Below, piece by piece: positions 24,336 through 37,699 of a stretch of 64,000 bases of DNA. The notes under the pieces are model-generated. The model saw nothing but the letters and a program-made list of their open reading frames with translations. It ran no database searches and was not told where the DNA came from. Origin of the DNA: Adiantum capillus-veneris (Eukaryota; Streptophyta; Polypodiopsida; Polypodiales; Pteridaceae). The position numbers were made by a program, and so were the translations under genes. The DNA lies in assembly GCA_014529385.2 (NCBI GenBank), contig CM043963.1, forward strand, positions 77,982,912 through 78,046,911. Reading direction: 5' to 3'. The first letter of the stretch is position 1. Each line of letters starts with the position of its first letter.

Positions 24336-24447
24336 CTGCAAAACCAAAACAAATTAAATGTAAGAATTTAAGTTGTTTTCTCATTATATAACCATGAGAG
24401 AGAAAGAAAAAGAAAAATTATATCCCAAGGTGTGCGACATTCTGCAC
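24336..24447 (-). other. Probable 112-base spliceosomal intron
   Basis: On the - strand a donor AAG|GTGCAG begins at 24447. An acceptor with a T-rich tract, TTTGGTTTTGCAG, ends at 24336. Size and acceptor fit a plant intron. It lies between the DGQH-motif exon and the downstream pieces. Confidence 0.45.
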
Positions 24448-25590
24448 CTTTCTTTTCTCCAATGTTTGGACATGATGGGTGTTTTGAAAATATCCACCAT
24501 TGACTATGAAGATGCTTGAGAATGTCACTGTAAGGTTGCTTAACATATAGCACCTTGGCCTCCTCATTTGCTATGGCTGATATGGCTGTTGGAACTTGTG
24601 GGGATGGATCTACAACAATCCGGGCCTTTCTTTTCTCAAAAACTTGTATTAGATCCTGGGAGCCACCATCCTTTTTCATTTCTTGAAATCTTAACATTTT
24701 GGCTACATAGATTGAGTGTTGTCCATCAATGATCCAAGACTTATATTCAAAAATTATTTCTTCTTCTACCTCAGTACGTGTCATTGGAACTCTAGACTTT
24801 TGGCCAAAATTCGTTACAAGAATTAGATAAGCACATGATGAAGGCCGATTTTCACTTGCTCCAAAGAAGAGCATACAATTTTGTACTTCATCAGGCTTTA
24901 GCTGACGATAATTATAATGATCAAGAGTAAGAAAATAATTAGTGATGGGAACCTTGTACTCCTTATACTTGAAAAGAAAGTATGCCGAATACTTTTCCAT
25001 GCCTCCTGTAGCACTCTTCTTTGCTTTTTGGACCTCGTTCTCTAAGTGATCAGGCTCCACAAACCTTAATAAGGGCTGATTTCTTGTGTCCTTTGATCTT
25101 AAAATGGCCTTATCTACATCTCCAGTACCAGCTATTGTAACACCCCTTGCCTTTTTGGTTGTGGTCTTCTTATTTGATTTCTTATTCTTCACTTGCGTGC
25201 CTTTTAAAGCAATAATAATTGCATCTTGTAGCCTATCTGCAGTGATATCAATAAATCTTCATTGACATCCCAACCTCGTGAAAACATTGTCTCTTCCTTG
25301 TTTTTGATCATTTTTTCAACAACATAGGAATTTGCCAATAGTTGGTACTTAGAATTTCCAGGTATCCCAATGTTAATGCACTCAATGTCAGGATGTCCTT
25401 CAACATTTGCAGAGACTACCTGCCCTAGATCATCAAATCTATTCTCATCTTTGTCACTAGCCACAAACACATGCACTTTACAAAATTGTGCACCTTGCAC
25501 TCCATAAACGTCTAAGTACCATTTTCTCTTATCATCACTTGCAAAGTCAACATTAATAGGAACCATCATAGATTTACGTTTTTGAACCAT
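24368..25590 (-). pseudogene. Unknown gene remnant with ParB-like DGQH motif
   Basis: Two - strand ORFs (25590-25204, 128 codons; 25192-24368, 274 codons) join through a frameshift near 25260, because coding continues in a third frame across the gap. The N-terminal part is unrecognised. The second ORF starts Lys/Thr-rich (NKKSNKKTTTKK) and has YRQLKPDEVQNCMLFFG, then SWIIDGQHSIYVAKML, then NEEAKVLYVKQPYSDILKHL. A charged Y-R-x-L-x-P-x-E-x-x segment followed by an IIDGQH...A box is the layout of ParB/sulfiredoxin-fold and DGQHR proteins. The usual Arg after DGQH is Ser here. This is family resemblance by eye only. Start codon ATG 25590 is the first in frame. Confidence 0.5.
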
Positions 25591-25739
25591 TTTTCTTCTG
25601 AAATCAAAGAAAACACAAATAACTAGTTAGAATATATAATGACACATTGAATGTAATAATTTTTTGAAAGCTTATAAAACTTAATTGACACATAACATTT
25701 TATTTACACTCTTCAAGACTTTAAGATTTTAAAATCAAA

Positions 25740-28700
25740 TATTTATCCAATTTAGACATTTAATAACCAAAGAAGGTGTATCCTAGATCCCATAAGTCAT
25801 CTAGAATATTTTTTTCAAGGTAAGTTATCTTGAATTCTTTAAAATAAACCATTTGAAATACATTTTCAAGATTGTATCCATCTTAAATCCACCACTTGGC
25901 CATTCTAACCAAGCCTTGAAAGGTGGGTGCATCAAAGATCCACCATTTGGCATTCTAAGCAAGTCTTTGAAACATGGGTACAATTGTTGGTGTATCTTAG
26001 ATCCATCACATTGAATCTTCAAATAAAGTATGTAGGATAGGTAGATACTAGATTCACTATTTGGCCATTCTAGCTAATTCTTGGAAGGTGGGTGCATCCA
26101 AGATCCACCACTTGGCCATTATAACTAGGTATTCCAAGGTGGATGCAATGGTTGGTTTCCCCTACATCCACCAACTTCCCATCTTAAACAAAATGTGTGC
26201 AATACGCACACCTTAGATCGACCACATGACCATTCTAACCAAGTCTTGAAGGTGGCTGCAATTGAGATCCACCACTTGGCCATTCTAAGCATGTCTTGCA
26301 AGGTCAATGCAATGGTTGGTTTTTCATACCTCCACCAACTTCCTATTCTAAAAAAAGTGTGTGCAATATATAGATCTTAGATCCACCACTTGGCCATTCT
26401 AACCAAGTTTTGAAGGTGATTGCAATTCAGATCCACCACTTGGCCTTTCTAAGCACGTAGACCTTGCAAGGTGGATGCAATGGTTGGTTTCTCCTACATC
26501 CCCCAGCTTACTATTCTAAACAAAGTGTGTGCAATATATAGACGTTTGATCCACTGCTCGGCCATTCTAGCCAAGTTTTGCAGGTGGCTACAATTAAGAT
26601 CTACCACTTGGCCATTCTAAACAAATCTTACAAGGTGGATGCAATTGTTGGTTTCTCTTACATCCACCAAATTCCCATTTTAAAAAACATGTGTGAAATG
26701 TGTAGACCTTAGATCCACCACTTGGCCATTCTAATGAAGTATTGGTAGGTGGGTACATCCATGATCCAAGTATTGGTAGGTGGGTGCATCCGTCATCCAC
26801 CACTTGGTCACTCTAACCATATCTTAAAGCTAGGTACATTCAACACTTGGCCATCATAAGACTTGTAATTTTACACAAATATTGTGCAAGGTGGATGTAA
26901 TGGTTAGTTTCTCCTACATCCACCAACTCCCTATTCTAAACAAAGTGTGTGCAATATGTAGACCTTAAATCCACCACCTGGCCATTCTAACCAACTTTTG
27001 AAGGTTGAATATGTAGACCTTAGATCCATGATCCACCACTTGGCCATTCTAACCATGTATTAAATTTAAGTGCATTCAACACTTGGCCATCATAAGACTT
27101 GTAATATTTTACAAAAAGTTTGTGAGATGAGTAGATCCTAGATCGACCACTTGTCCATTCAGACTAAGAGCTGGGAAGTAGGTGCATCAAAGATCCACAA
27201 CTTGACCATTATAACCAAGGCTCGAAATGTGGATCCAATTGTTGGTGTCTCTTAGATCCACCACCTTAAAATTTCAAATAAAGTGTGTGAAATAGGTAGA
27301 CCTTAGAATCCTTAGTGTGCCATTCTAACCAAGTACTAGAGGGTGAGTGCATCCAAGATCCAACACTTGGCCATTCTAGCAAAGTTTTAGAAGGTGGGTG
27401 CAATGGTTGGTGTCTCCTAATTCCTCCAATTTATAACTTTCAACAAAGTGTGTGAGAAAGGTAGTCTACCTTAGATCCACCACTTGGTCATTCTAGCTAG
27501 TTGTTGAAGGTGGTTGCATCCAAAATCCACCACTTCCACTCACCAAGTCTTGCAAGGTGGCATCAAGCCATTCTAGCCAAGCTGCAATTAAGATCCACCA
27601 CTTGGCCATTCTAACCAAATTTTCTAGGGTGTATGAAATGGTTGGTTTTGCCTACATCTATGAACTTCCCATTTTAAACAAAGTTTGTGAAATATATAGA
27701 CCTTAGATCCACCATCTGACCATTTTAACCAAGTCTTAAAGGTGGCTACATTTAAGATCCACCACTTGACCATTCTAACCAAACCTTGCAAGATGGATGT
27801 AATGGTTTGTTTCTTCTATGCTCACCATCTATCAATTTTAAATAGTGTTTGCAAGAAAAATAGACCGTGTATCCACGACTTGGCCATTCTAACCAAGTAT
27901 TGGTAGGTGGGTGATCCACCACTTGACCATTTTAACCATGTCTTAAATTTAAGTGTATTCAATACTTGGCCATCGTAACACTTCTTATTTTACACAAAGT
28001 TTGTGGCATGAGTAGACTCTAGATCCACCACTTAACCATTCTAACCTTGAAATTATAAATAAAGTGTGTGAAAAATCTAGGTCTTATATGCACCACTTGG
28101 CCATTCTAAGAAAGTCCTAGAAGGTGAGTGCATGCAAGGTCCAACACTCGGCCATTCTAAGCAAGTTCCAAAAAGTGGATGCAATGGTGGATGTCCCCTA
28201 AATCTACGAGCTTCCACCTTTAAACCAAGTGTGTGGGATCTGTAGCCCTTAGATACACCACATAGCTATTCTAACCAAGTCTTGAATGTAGTTGCATCCA
28301 AGATTCACCACCTGGCCATTGTAACCAAGTCTTGCAAGCTGGATACAATGGACACCTTGCAATTTTAAACAAAACATGTGGGCTAGGTAGGCCCAAGGTG
28401 CACCACTTGGCCATTCTCACCAAGTCTTGAAGGTGGATGCATCCAACATCCACCACTCACCCATGCTAACCAAGTCTTGGGAGATGGGTGCATCCAAGAT
28501 CCAACACTTGGTCATTCTAAAACACTATCAGTACGTGGGTACATCCAAGATCCACCACTTAGCCATTTTAATGATTTCTAAAGGGCAAATAAGAAGGTCT
28601 TGAAATATAGATACATTCTTGACACTTGAAATAAAGTATTTCAAAAAGGTACATCCTAGATCCACCACTTGGCCATTCTAGCGAGGTTTTGAGAGGTGGA

Positions 28701-28900
28701 TGCAGTCGTTGTTGTCTTCTATATCCACCACCTTCCAATTTTAAATAAAGTGTCTGGGATAACTAGCCCCTAGATCCACCACTTGTCCATTCTTAGCACT
28801 CGTCCCCTGACCTTAGATCCACCACTTGCGGCCATTCTAACCAAGTGTTGGAAGGTAGATGCAATGGTTGGTGTCTCTTAGATCCACCTCATTGGAATTT
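25740..28900. repeat. Higher-order satellite, about 164-168-base period
   Basis: Dozens of diverged units carry TCCACCACTTGGCCATTCTA followed by AACCAAGTCTTG and AAGGTGG.TGCA. Between about 26.1 and 26.75 kb three related subunits of 50-64 bases form a longer period. The marker GTGTGCAAT recurs at about 26195, 26359, 26527 and 26691, with spacings of 164, 168 and 164. Toward both ends the order becomes irregular. No gene is seen inside. Similar single motifs are scattered from 14.4 to 29.6 kb, so the array probably arose locally. Confidence 0.85.
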
Positions 28901-29703
28901 TGAGCAAACTGAATTCAAACTTCCCACGCAAATCCAAAATTTCCCTCTCGAATTCAAATTTTTTCGCCTAAATTCAAATTACCAGGCTCTAGTTCATATT
29001 TTGCCGCTAGAATTTTCTCGCTTGAATTCAAACTTTCCCACCTAAATTTATAGTTTCTTGTAGAGTGAAAGTCAAACCCGAGATCCATCACTTGGCCAAC
29101 CTTAACATATAAGCACTTGTGAATAAAACATATGAGACCATGTCTCATGGAGATGTTACAACATGAGAGGAAGTTCCACCACTTGTCCAATCTCAATTTC
29201 AACCCGAACTGCGATCCTAAACCATAAAGCCAACTAGCAGCCTAGGTGAAATCAATATGATAGCTGGTCTCCTAGATCCTCCTGAGTGGAATTTTGAACA
29301 AAGTGATTTTAAATTTCCCACGCGAATTTAACTTTTCCCGCTCGAATTCAAATTTTCTTGCTTGAGTTTAAAATTTTCCGCTTCAATTTAAATTTTTATG
29401 CCTGAATTCAAATTAGTACGCTACAATTCAAATTTTTCCGCGAGAATTTTTTCGCTTTAAATCTAATTTTTCCGCCTAAATTTAAAGTTTCTTACAGAGT
29501 AAAACTCAAACCTCAGATCCACCACTTGGACAACCTTAATATACAAGCACTTATAAAGAAAACATATGAGACCATGCCTCACAGAGATGTTACAACACAA
29601 GAGTAAGTTCCACCACTTGTTCAATCTCAATTTCAACCCAAAATTCAATCCTAAACCCTAGGGCCAACTAGCAGTCTAGGTGAAATTAATATGATAGCTG
29701 GTC
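28873..29703. repeat. Two tandem copies of a roughly 420-base unit with AATTCAAATTT mini-array
   Basis: 28873-29270 and 29277-29703 share the same order: TGGAATTTTGA.CAAA, a mini-array of about 20-base CGAATTCAAATTTTTCCGC-like units, AGTTTCTT..AGAGT, a satellite motif, CATATGAGACCATG, GAGATGTTACAACA and GATAGCTGGTC. Identity is roughly 80-85% by eye. Confidence 0.8.
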
Positions 29704-31230
29704 TTTCTTTATGTTTAGATCTTTTCTCATTTTATCCCACTAGGTCTTTGTCACCAAGCTATAATAAATTTATTGAGAGCCGCCCCTTGAAAGTCAAAGT
29801 TTGAGACGTATTGGACACAAAGAAACCAAACAATACCAAAGCATACCTCAATGCAAGAATCAGCCTTACCAAAACTCACAAGTAAGTCTACTCAAACTTA
29901 CACTATCGTGTATATTATTGTTTTCACCTATAAGTATGTACATAGAACCTGGGTGTTGCTCCACCCTCCGCACACAAGTAAGGAGTATTTTTTGGCCAGG
30001 AAGCACGTTGTTATTGTTTTTGAACATGGCTTTATATATAAAAAATGGCAATACTTTACGTTCTATCTGCTGGCTCACTAGCAATTACTGTTCCCGTTTA
30101 CTTGGTTATTTGTGGTTACTACCGACTGCTACTGAGGTAGGATTTTTTGAAAAAAAAGAGGGTTTACCATTACACAATGTTATTTACATTACTATGATAT
30201 AGGATGTCTCCATGACTGCTTCTGTGATGGTTCCCTAAAGACTGGTTGATACACTGCCTGTTGATTGTTACATAGGCATTATGATCTTATAAATTATGGT
30301 CAAAGTAGGGCTTGAACTTACTGCTTATGGGTGTTTGATGGTTCTTTTTTAGCACCACTTCTTTTGGTTACTAGTTGAATGGCTGAAACCGTCATGATGA
30401 AATTTCTACAAGAATCTCTTGTTTATATTCACATATGGAATTGCATATTGTAAAGCATAAAAATTTCCTAAAAAAGAGGGAAGACTCATGCTCTCATTTG
30501 GATTTTGCAAGGGCTTCTTGCCACCTGGCTTGACCGAAAGGATGAATAAGTTAGGTTAACTTAGAAAATTGGTAAGTTCTGCAGGATGAGCCTAACACTT
30601 TGCCCAACCTTACAACAAACATTGAACTAGCCTATGGCTGGATTGAAACTACTAAAGGAATTTTTTAATAAAAAGATACAACCTACTACACTAATTAGTG
30701 CTTTTCACTAAAAGATGAACTGTGACTAAATAAGGGGGGATTCTGACACTTGGATTAGAAGGGGTAATGGCCTTCTAATAAGAATGATGTAAAATACTTC
30801 TATAAATTGAAAATTTTGGGCTCCTTTTTAAGGAATTAAAACATTTACTATGAACTGAGCTTGTACAAAGGTTGAAAAAAAGTTTGCAAGATCGACATGG
30901 ATAACAACTGGTATAGTCCATTGATAGTTGTAAAACACATCCAAGGCTAGCATATCTGTTGTCTTGTTTGGATGGATGTAGGTAAGGACTCTATCTTGTC
31001 TTGGAAGGTTTTCTTTGGATTTGGTTAGCTGTCCTACACTGGATTACACATTCACTTACTACTTGGGAAGTTCTTCTATCATCGTATACTAGAATGAGGC
31101 TCCATTCTTACAAACATTGTAAAAAAATAATTCTAAGACTGAGTTGCTTTTGTGCTTATCATTTCATTTCTTCTAAAGCCAGCTGTCTTTTGAATGTAAA
31201 AAGTTCAATTATGTCATATTATTTATGGTA
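29704..31230. other. AT-rich DNA without recognisable gene
   Basis: Only short ORFs are seen, on both strands. The longest, 29801-30202, has no family I can name and overlaps an equally plausible ORF in another frame, so I do not call it a gene. Confidence 0.5.
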
Positions 31231-31338
<108 letters not shown>

Positions 31339-31339
31339 A

Positions 31340-32830
31340 AGAAAGTGGAGAGGCTTTTTTTTTTTGGTGTCAGACGAAAGGTAGAGAAGCATGAAATAGA
31401 GAGAGAGGCATGAAATAGAGAGAGAGGTTTGGCTCTCCTCTAGTGTAGCCTCGCCATCGACTTTCCTCCTACGTTTATTCGGAGCGATTTTTCTCCTACG
31501 GTTTTCCCCTAGCATCCCAGACTCGACTTAGTAGGAGACAATTGAGAGAGAGCGGCATCGACTCTCCTCTAGCCTGCATTCAAAGCGTCCTTGCTCCAAT
31601 GTAGTCTCCTCTGCAATCCAATCGACATTGATTTCACTTGTTCTTGCTTTGGCTACACACATCGACACATAACGACTCCAACGGACCAATTTTAGAGCAA
31701 ATTTTCTAGGAGTGAGTTTAGCTCTTGGACAACGTTTATATAGCCATAAGTGGCCGGTTCTTTTATGTGACTGATTTTTTGATCGATTTTCTAACCAATG
31801 AGGTAGTGTGCCACATTCTAGGCTATTTTTCTCACAGGTTGCACGCCGTTTTCTAGTGCAGATTATGCGGCACAGGTGTTGTGCTCATATATGAATCTAT
31901 GGGTCACTTCAGAGAGTAGTTTCAATAAGATTTTGTACAATTTTGCTATGTATGCATATGTACATAACAAGTGAGCTAGTGACAGCTTGTAGGTGGCATA
32001 TTCATAGGTTTATAGGTTTTTTGGATAGGTACAATCTTCCATAGAACCACTCATTCAGGAGTGAGATATATTGCCAGGATTTTGGCACTTTATATATGCC
32101 ATATGTAGATTTTTCTACTGAGACACTGAGTGTCTGTTCATGCTTTATGCGATTTTCGGTGAGGTTTTTTATATTTTTCTCAAGTTTCAGGGGAAACTCT
32201 ACCAGTTTTTTCCAAGTACCAAGTTCGTTTCCATGCTTTGTGTGTATTTGCAATTTACTCTTTGATGGTTTAGTGGTCAAGTGTGACTCCCACTTTAACA
32301 GTGATTAAGTTTTTTACTCTCACTTTGACATATCTTGTCACTTTGGACACGGATTTAGTGTTCTTGTATCCACTCTCACAGGAGTGAGATTTGCATATGC
32401 TCATGTGGCTAAAGATTACACACAATCGTCTTATGGGATGCACTTTGAGCATTGTTTGCTCACTACTTTTGTATAGGATTATGCACTTTACAATCAGTTA
32501 AGCTGTTTATCCTAGATTGGGATCACTTTGTTTAGTGATACTGTTTATTCCTATAGATTGTGGAGCTATTTTATGCATATACAAGCATTGGTTTTGGATG
32601 TAGCTGATCGTGCTTATGATCGTGTAGTGGTTGAGTGATTTGTCACTTTGAAATTCTCTTATGGCAATTGACATGTGTGGCAGTTTAGATTCAATAGTGA
32701 CGACTCGTAAGACACGATGATCTTGTAGTTGTTTATATATGTAATGTTGACATTGTGGTTACACAGGGTACATTAGGCATTGCATGATGGTGATGTCAAA
32801 TTTATCTTTAGCGTTCCTCTGTCTTACATC
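31340..32830 (+). other. Probable decayed 5' part of a copia element
   Basis: It precedes the copia protease remnant on the same strand, so it may contain a decayed LTR, leader and gag. GTTTATATAGCCA near 31735 could be a TATA box. No gag motif can be read with confidence. Confidence 0.35.
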
Positions 32831-32839
32831 TCTTTGAGA

Positions 32840-33780
32840 GGTGGCACTTCTCCCTGTTGGGTACTAGATGAGGATGCAGTTTTCCATGTCACACCACATC
32901 ATGAATTGATTTAGCACTTTCTCTAGTGGGAGCTTTGGTCATGTACACGTGGTTGATGGTTTTGCATTTGACATTGCAAGTGCAGGAGATGTTTGCTTGT
33001 CATTTCCCACTAGTGGTGCATCATATACTCTATGATGTGTGCTATATTCCTCAGTCGAGATAGAGTTTGATCTTAGTAGAGGTCGTTTGCAGACTATGGG
33101 TGTTAGATACTACTTAGAGAGAAGTTTTTCTAGATGCATTTTAGATCACTAGTGATTGCCAGGGGAGCCTATAGTAACATTGGTATATCCTATGCATGTA
33201 CTTCAACAAGATGGGCATAGTCTTGATTTTGTTGTTGTCATGTGATAAGCGAGAGACGAGACATGTCTTCTTTGTGAGTGAGGTCCAATATGATTAAGAG
33301 ACAAATCATTTAGCTATGCAGGACATGTTAGTAGACTCTCAAGAGAGACAGGTGAAGCACTAGTGCTCTAATGAGACACAACATGTGTTGTTAGAGATTG
33401 TGCAGACATAGGTAGAGTGCCTCTACTCCCTAGAGACACATGCACATATGACAAATGTGGAGGCTGATGAGTTAATGCCAAGACACACGATTTTGCATAT
33501 GGATGAGAGGAATGTAGCCATCCCAGTGTTGATGATGCCACATATGTGATGAGTAGTCTTGATGATGAAGTGCATGCAGATAGCAATGAGGAGGCTAGTA
33601 CAGCTAGGTTTGGAAATATTTTTTTAGCACTCAGGTGTCTCATGTTTGACCTACTAGTGTCGAGACCTGATCTAATAGCTACAATGGGAGAATTTGCAGT
33701 AGGGATTGTTAGTAGTGCGGTGACTAACACTATCATTATGCATTGTGGAGCTATGCAGACCATACAAAGATGTATGTGAG
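32840..33780 (+). pseudogene. Copia-B protease and reverse transcriptase remnants
   Basis: Near 32858 the frame reads WVLDEDAVFHVTPHHE, the copia protease start in which the catalytic Asp-Ser-Gly is now Asp-Glu-Asp. It is followed by VVDGFAFDIASAGDV and a YTL.DVCYIPQ segment, as in copia protease-integrase junctions. Stops interrupt it repeatedly. At 33546-33779 a 77-codon ORF contains CLMFDLLVSRPDLIATMGE and a C-terminal H.GAMQTIQR, which aligns in order with the end of copia RT (TRPD...HW.AVK.ILRYL). Integrase and most of RT between them appear deleted or unrecognisable. It is inactive. Confidence 0.65.
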
Positions 33781-33959
33781 ATTTTCATGTAGGCTCTAGC
33801 ATGGATACACATGCTTGTCTATCACTAGAGCCAATACTTTGCATGTAGATTGATCGAGCAAGACGATGTGCATAGGTTGAGAGATTCTCTCACCTATTTT
33901 CTTGTAGATACGTGTAGTTTAGCTAGTAGGACCCACTTATTGACACATTCGCCTATAAG

Positions 33960-34170
33960 TGGGAGGTTGTTGGGGAAAAAGGCAAAGTGCCTTTACCCGT
34001 GGCCGACGTTCGACCACCCACTACCTACACCATCCTTATTCTTGCACATATAAAAATAATAGGGAGCCTCTCATTCTTGAGCTCTGCTTAAACCACACAA
34101 CACAATGCACTCTTCTCCTTTGCCTCTCCCGCACCGCATTGTGCACACACGCATCCGCGCATATGTATTC
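33960..34170 (+). mobile_element. Copia-B 3' LTR with polypurine tract
   Basis: AGTGGGAGGT immediately precedes TGTTGGGGAAAAAGG at 33968, the usual copia polypurine tract and LTR start. CACATATAAAAATAAT near 34045 is a TATA candidate. 34012-34150 matches the LTR end at 13450-13590. The 3' boundary is about 34150-34170, where similarity fades. Confidence 0.65.
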
Positions 34171-35030
34171 TTTCATGAACATGAGATTGCACACAAAAGG
34201 AGGGGAGATGACTTGCTGAGGATCGAGCATGGATAAGTCCAAAGGTGAGCACCACAAGGAGCTGAGGCCTTTTACCTTACTGCATGTAGACAAAAACTAA
34301 GTAGCATGTTGTCCTCTACGAGTGCGTCTTTGTGCTCATGTGTTGTTGTTGCCCTTCCTACAAGCCATAGCTTCATATTTATAAGCCTTTTCACATTTTT
34401 GGGTGCTTCTTTAGGGATTTAGTACAGATAGATGCTAGGGCTTCCCCTCTAAGAAGGTTTTTTGATAGCAAAGCTTCTTGAAGCTCTCCAAAGTCCTTTT
34501 GAGGATTAAATTTTTGTGAAACGTGTACGACACAGACTTGTAGATACATCCAAAAATGAGAAGTGGATTTCATATGAAAATTTAAACTTTTGAAACTATA
34601 AAATCTAAGGAAATTTTTGAAGGTCTAGCAAGGAGGTGTCATCAGATCAAGGACTTTTGGTGAATCATAGATTCGACTTTGAAACTGCTCCACTTGTTGA
34701 TATGGAAGAGGCATGGAGGATGTGTGGTTTGAGGAAAGGTGATGAGCTGTATGACACCAGAGGTTTATTGATATGCAAGAATTTAATACTCTCTAATGCT
34801 AATCAATGCCAATTTAACTATGCTCACAAAGCTAGTTAACTACTTTATGATGCAGATGGCTGAAGGATCAATTGCAAAATCATGTTGTGACCAATCTAGG
34901 GGCTTATGGCGGACCACCACTACCCGACTCTTTTGGCAAGGCATGAGAACAAGAAGACCTCGTCGTAGATAAAGGTCCTAAAGCTCCTAGTGTATAGAAA
35001 AGAAAACCAAGAGTGATACAGAGAGGTAGT
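34171..35030. other. No recognisable gene
   Basis: Only short ORFs are seen, with no motif or repeat I can name. Confidence 0.4.
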
Positions 35031-35084
35031 GAATGACTTTTTGCACAAATGGACCGATGTCCGTCATCTATGTGCAATTCTAGA

Positions 35085-35245
35085 CGTGTTTTGCTTTCTT
35101 GAAATGATTTAGCACTCAAAGGCAAGGCCTACTAGTGGTGGAAAAGTTGCTAAACCCACAACAACCTGACAACAATTCCAAGTTATGTTCCAAAAATATT
35201 TTCTTTTTAGCAACAAAGATGATATAAACTGGCAGGTGTAGGATG
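35085..35245 (+). pseudogene. Gypsy gag remnant
   Basis: Across two frames, LKGKAY, a tryptophan pair and then QQFQVMFQKYF..SNKDD can be read. This is the typical plant gypsy gag core order. Stops and a frameshift break it. It is on the same strand as the integrase remnant at 37.7 kb and may belong to the same dead element. Confidence 0.45.
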
Positions 35246-35279
35246 AGTGCTTCATGCATACATTGTTGGGAAAACAAGA

Positions 35280-37660
35280 ACAAGAGGTATCTCTATAGCA
35301 AAGTCTCCCAATAGTACTCAGTACACAAATTTAGCACCATTAACCATACCAAAATAGCTCCCACAAAACCACAACTTCAAGATAGGTGATCCTTTGAGAA
35401 ATTACAATCATACATTCACCCAAACGATCACCGTGGAAGCTAAGAATTAGCACCTACCTTGGCATGGAATTATAGCACACACCAACCAATGCACTCAAGG
35501 AAAAGAGATTCCCTCTTCAAACAATTTCCTCTTCAAAAACACAATCTCAAAGTGTACACACATGATGACAAAACATGTTACCTTTCACAACTTACTTCAC
35601 ATCAAACTACCTGTATGGTGCCATATCCGTTACCCTACAGGAAACAAACTATATCTTATAAATCACAAATCCAAAAGGGATGCTCTCAACCCTCAAAAAT
35701 TCTTTGTATTGTTTGCAATAGAGCCACCAAATTTCAAATATATGCACCACTATGTGAAAAGTTGGCATGAACATAGGCTACCATAGCATACCTTTGCATA
35801 GAGAAGGCTAGTTAAGGGCAAAAAATTGCATCAAAAATTTTCTCTCTACAACAATCGCCCAATGAATCTCTCTCTCTCCCCCAAACTGGCGATGATGATT
35901 GCCACCCCTACACCATTATCTAGCTACTAATGCAAGAAAATCATGTCCAGCCACAAGAACCTACTCACCAACTAGCGCATGTAGTCCATAGCCTCCAAAA
36001 ATGTATGGTTGCACCAAGACCAATTCATGAAGCTTTATGGACCATGTTGTGGCTCATGCGGCCCTTTTCCACCCACCGAGACACAACTAGCTCTCTTCAT
36101 TTTTTCACTTCAGTGATCCATGCCTTTGATCAATGTTGATCCCCTAAAATCAAGACTACAAATGTTTGGTTCGATACATTCCCTAATTTTTCCTGGTTAT
36201 CAGGCGATGTTCATAGCCAGCATAACCCATTCTAGCCTCCACTTCTCCATCAACCTACAAACTGCAATTGAAAATAGGACAACCATCATGCAATCCTCCA
36301 TCTTGTTTCAAATGCAACAAGTAGAGGACGAGCTTGAAATGGTACAAAGCTCCAACAAGATGAGGCTAAGATAGTATCTTTGTTACAAAGCTCCAACAAG
36401 GTAAAACGCTAAGATAATGTCTTCATTACAAAGCTATGAGCTTCTAGACAAAAGAAACTCCTCCGACATGCAACCAAAAACAACAACTTAAAGTGGAAAG
36501 AAGAAGCAACTCGACCATGTTTGCGGAGGGGCTGATCGTGAAGATTGCGACTGCTTTAGAATGCAAGTCTATGTGATGAACTAAACTGACCTTGCAAACA
36601 AAGAAACATCCCAGAAACGTTTACTAAATTGGTAATTTTTTGCATATGCCTACATATATGGAACCCACCATAGTCAAACAATCTCACAAATTCCACATTG
36701 AGACACAATTATAGGTTTAAGGCCCTTGATTATCTTCTCCAAGTTTGTTTGGTTGCATGTACCCAGTGATTCTCTGCCAGAGAAGGCCATCCTCCCAAGT
36801 TCCCCCCTCATCTCAATTCTCTCTTCCCCTACCATAGTCATGGACCCCTCATGCCAAAGATTTATGGCTCACTTCAGATAGCTGCAATCACACATTTTGC
36901 CTCATTATTAGGAGTGGCATACCACTAAAAATCTTCATCCTACGAGACTCACTACAAATGTCCTATTGTAGTACAAGAAGGTTAGAATTGACTCTTGGAG
37001 CGTAAATCACCTATGCTAGTCAAATTTTCAAAAGCTTCAATTCTAATCACAACATCTCTAACATGACACAAATTCCCCATTGATGTGTATTTCCAATCAC
37101 CATAAATATCATGCACAACAACAAGTTTTCCTAGTTTATCTATTATATGCTCTGAAATGCAAGCAAGAAAAAAAGAGAGATAATAATGTACGATTATACC
37201 CATTACTAGTGAAATAATGTAATTGGCCCTTTGCACCTTTACAATATTTCTCAGTGTTGCACCATACGATACTAAAATCATGATTTATCTTACTTCATGT
37301 CGCCTTATTTCTTTGCTTGTGTATGAAATCTTTGTTGATATTGTTCCCAATCCTTCATTGTGCATGGCTAAATATATTAGAGGGTACTTACTTCTATGCC
37401 CAAATTTGATACGAGCACCATTCCATTAGGAGACATATGTTTAGCCTATCCTAATGGGTGGTCATACATTTTATCAAGTTCAGTTAGTATTTATGGATTA
37501 ACTTTACTCTTTGATTATCACTCTTATGACTCTTTACCAACAAGTATAAGTATGTAGCTACAAAGTTGTATTTAGAGATACCTTTTTCACAATTCTCAAA
37601 ATTAAATAGTCGGATAATTTTTTCATTTGGAATTATTGATCGAGCTTAGTACTACTTTGA
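35280..37660. other. No recognisable gene
   Basis: Several ORFs of 60-100 codons on both strands overlap each other and carry no motif I can identify. If the gag and integrase remnants on either side are one element, this would be its protease-RT part, decayed beyond recognition. Confidence 0.4.
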
Positions 37661-37699
37661 CACCACACCAATGTCTATCAATTACCTCCAGATGAGCAT

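Noticed and set aside
25740-28900. CRISPR-like array
   Set aside because: Units are diverged, spacing is not uniform and the spacers are themselves related repeats; it is a plant satellite.
29801-30202. 133-codon ORF
   Set aside because: No recognisable domain, overlapped by other ORFs in AT-rich DNA, no splice or promoter support.
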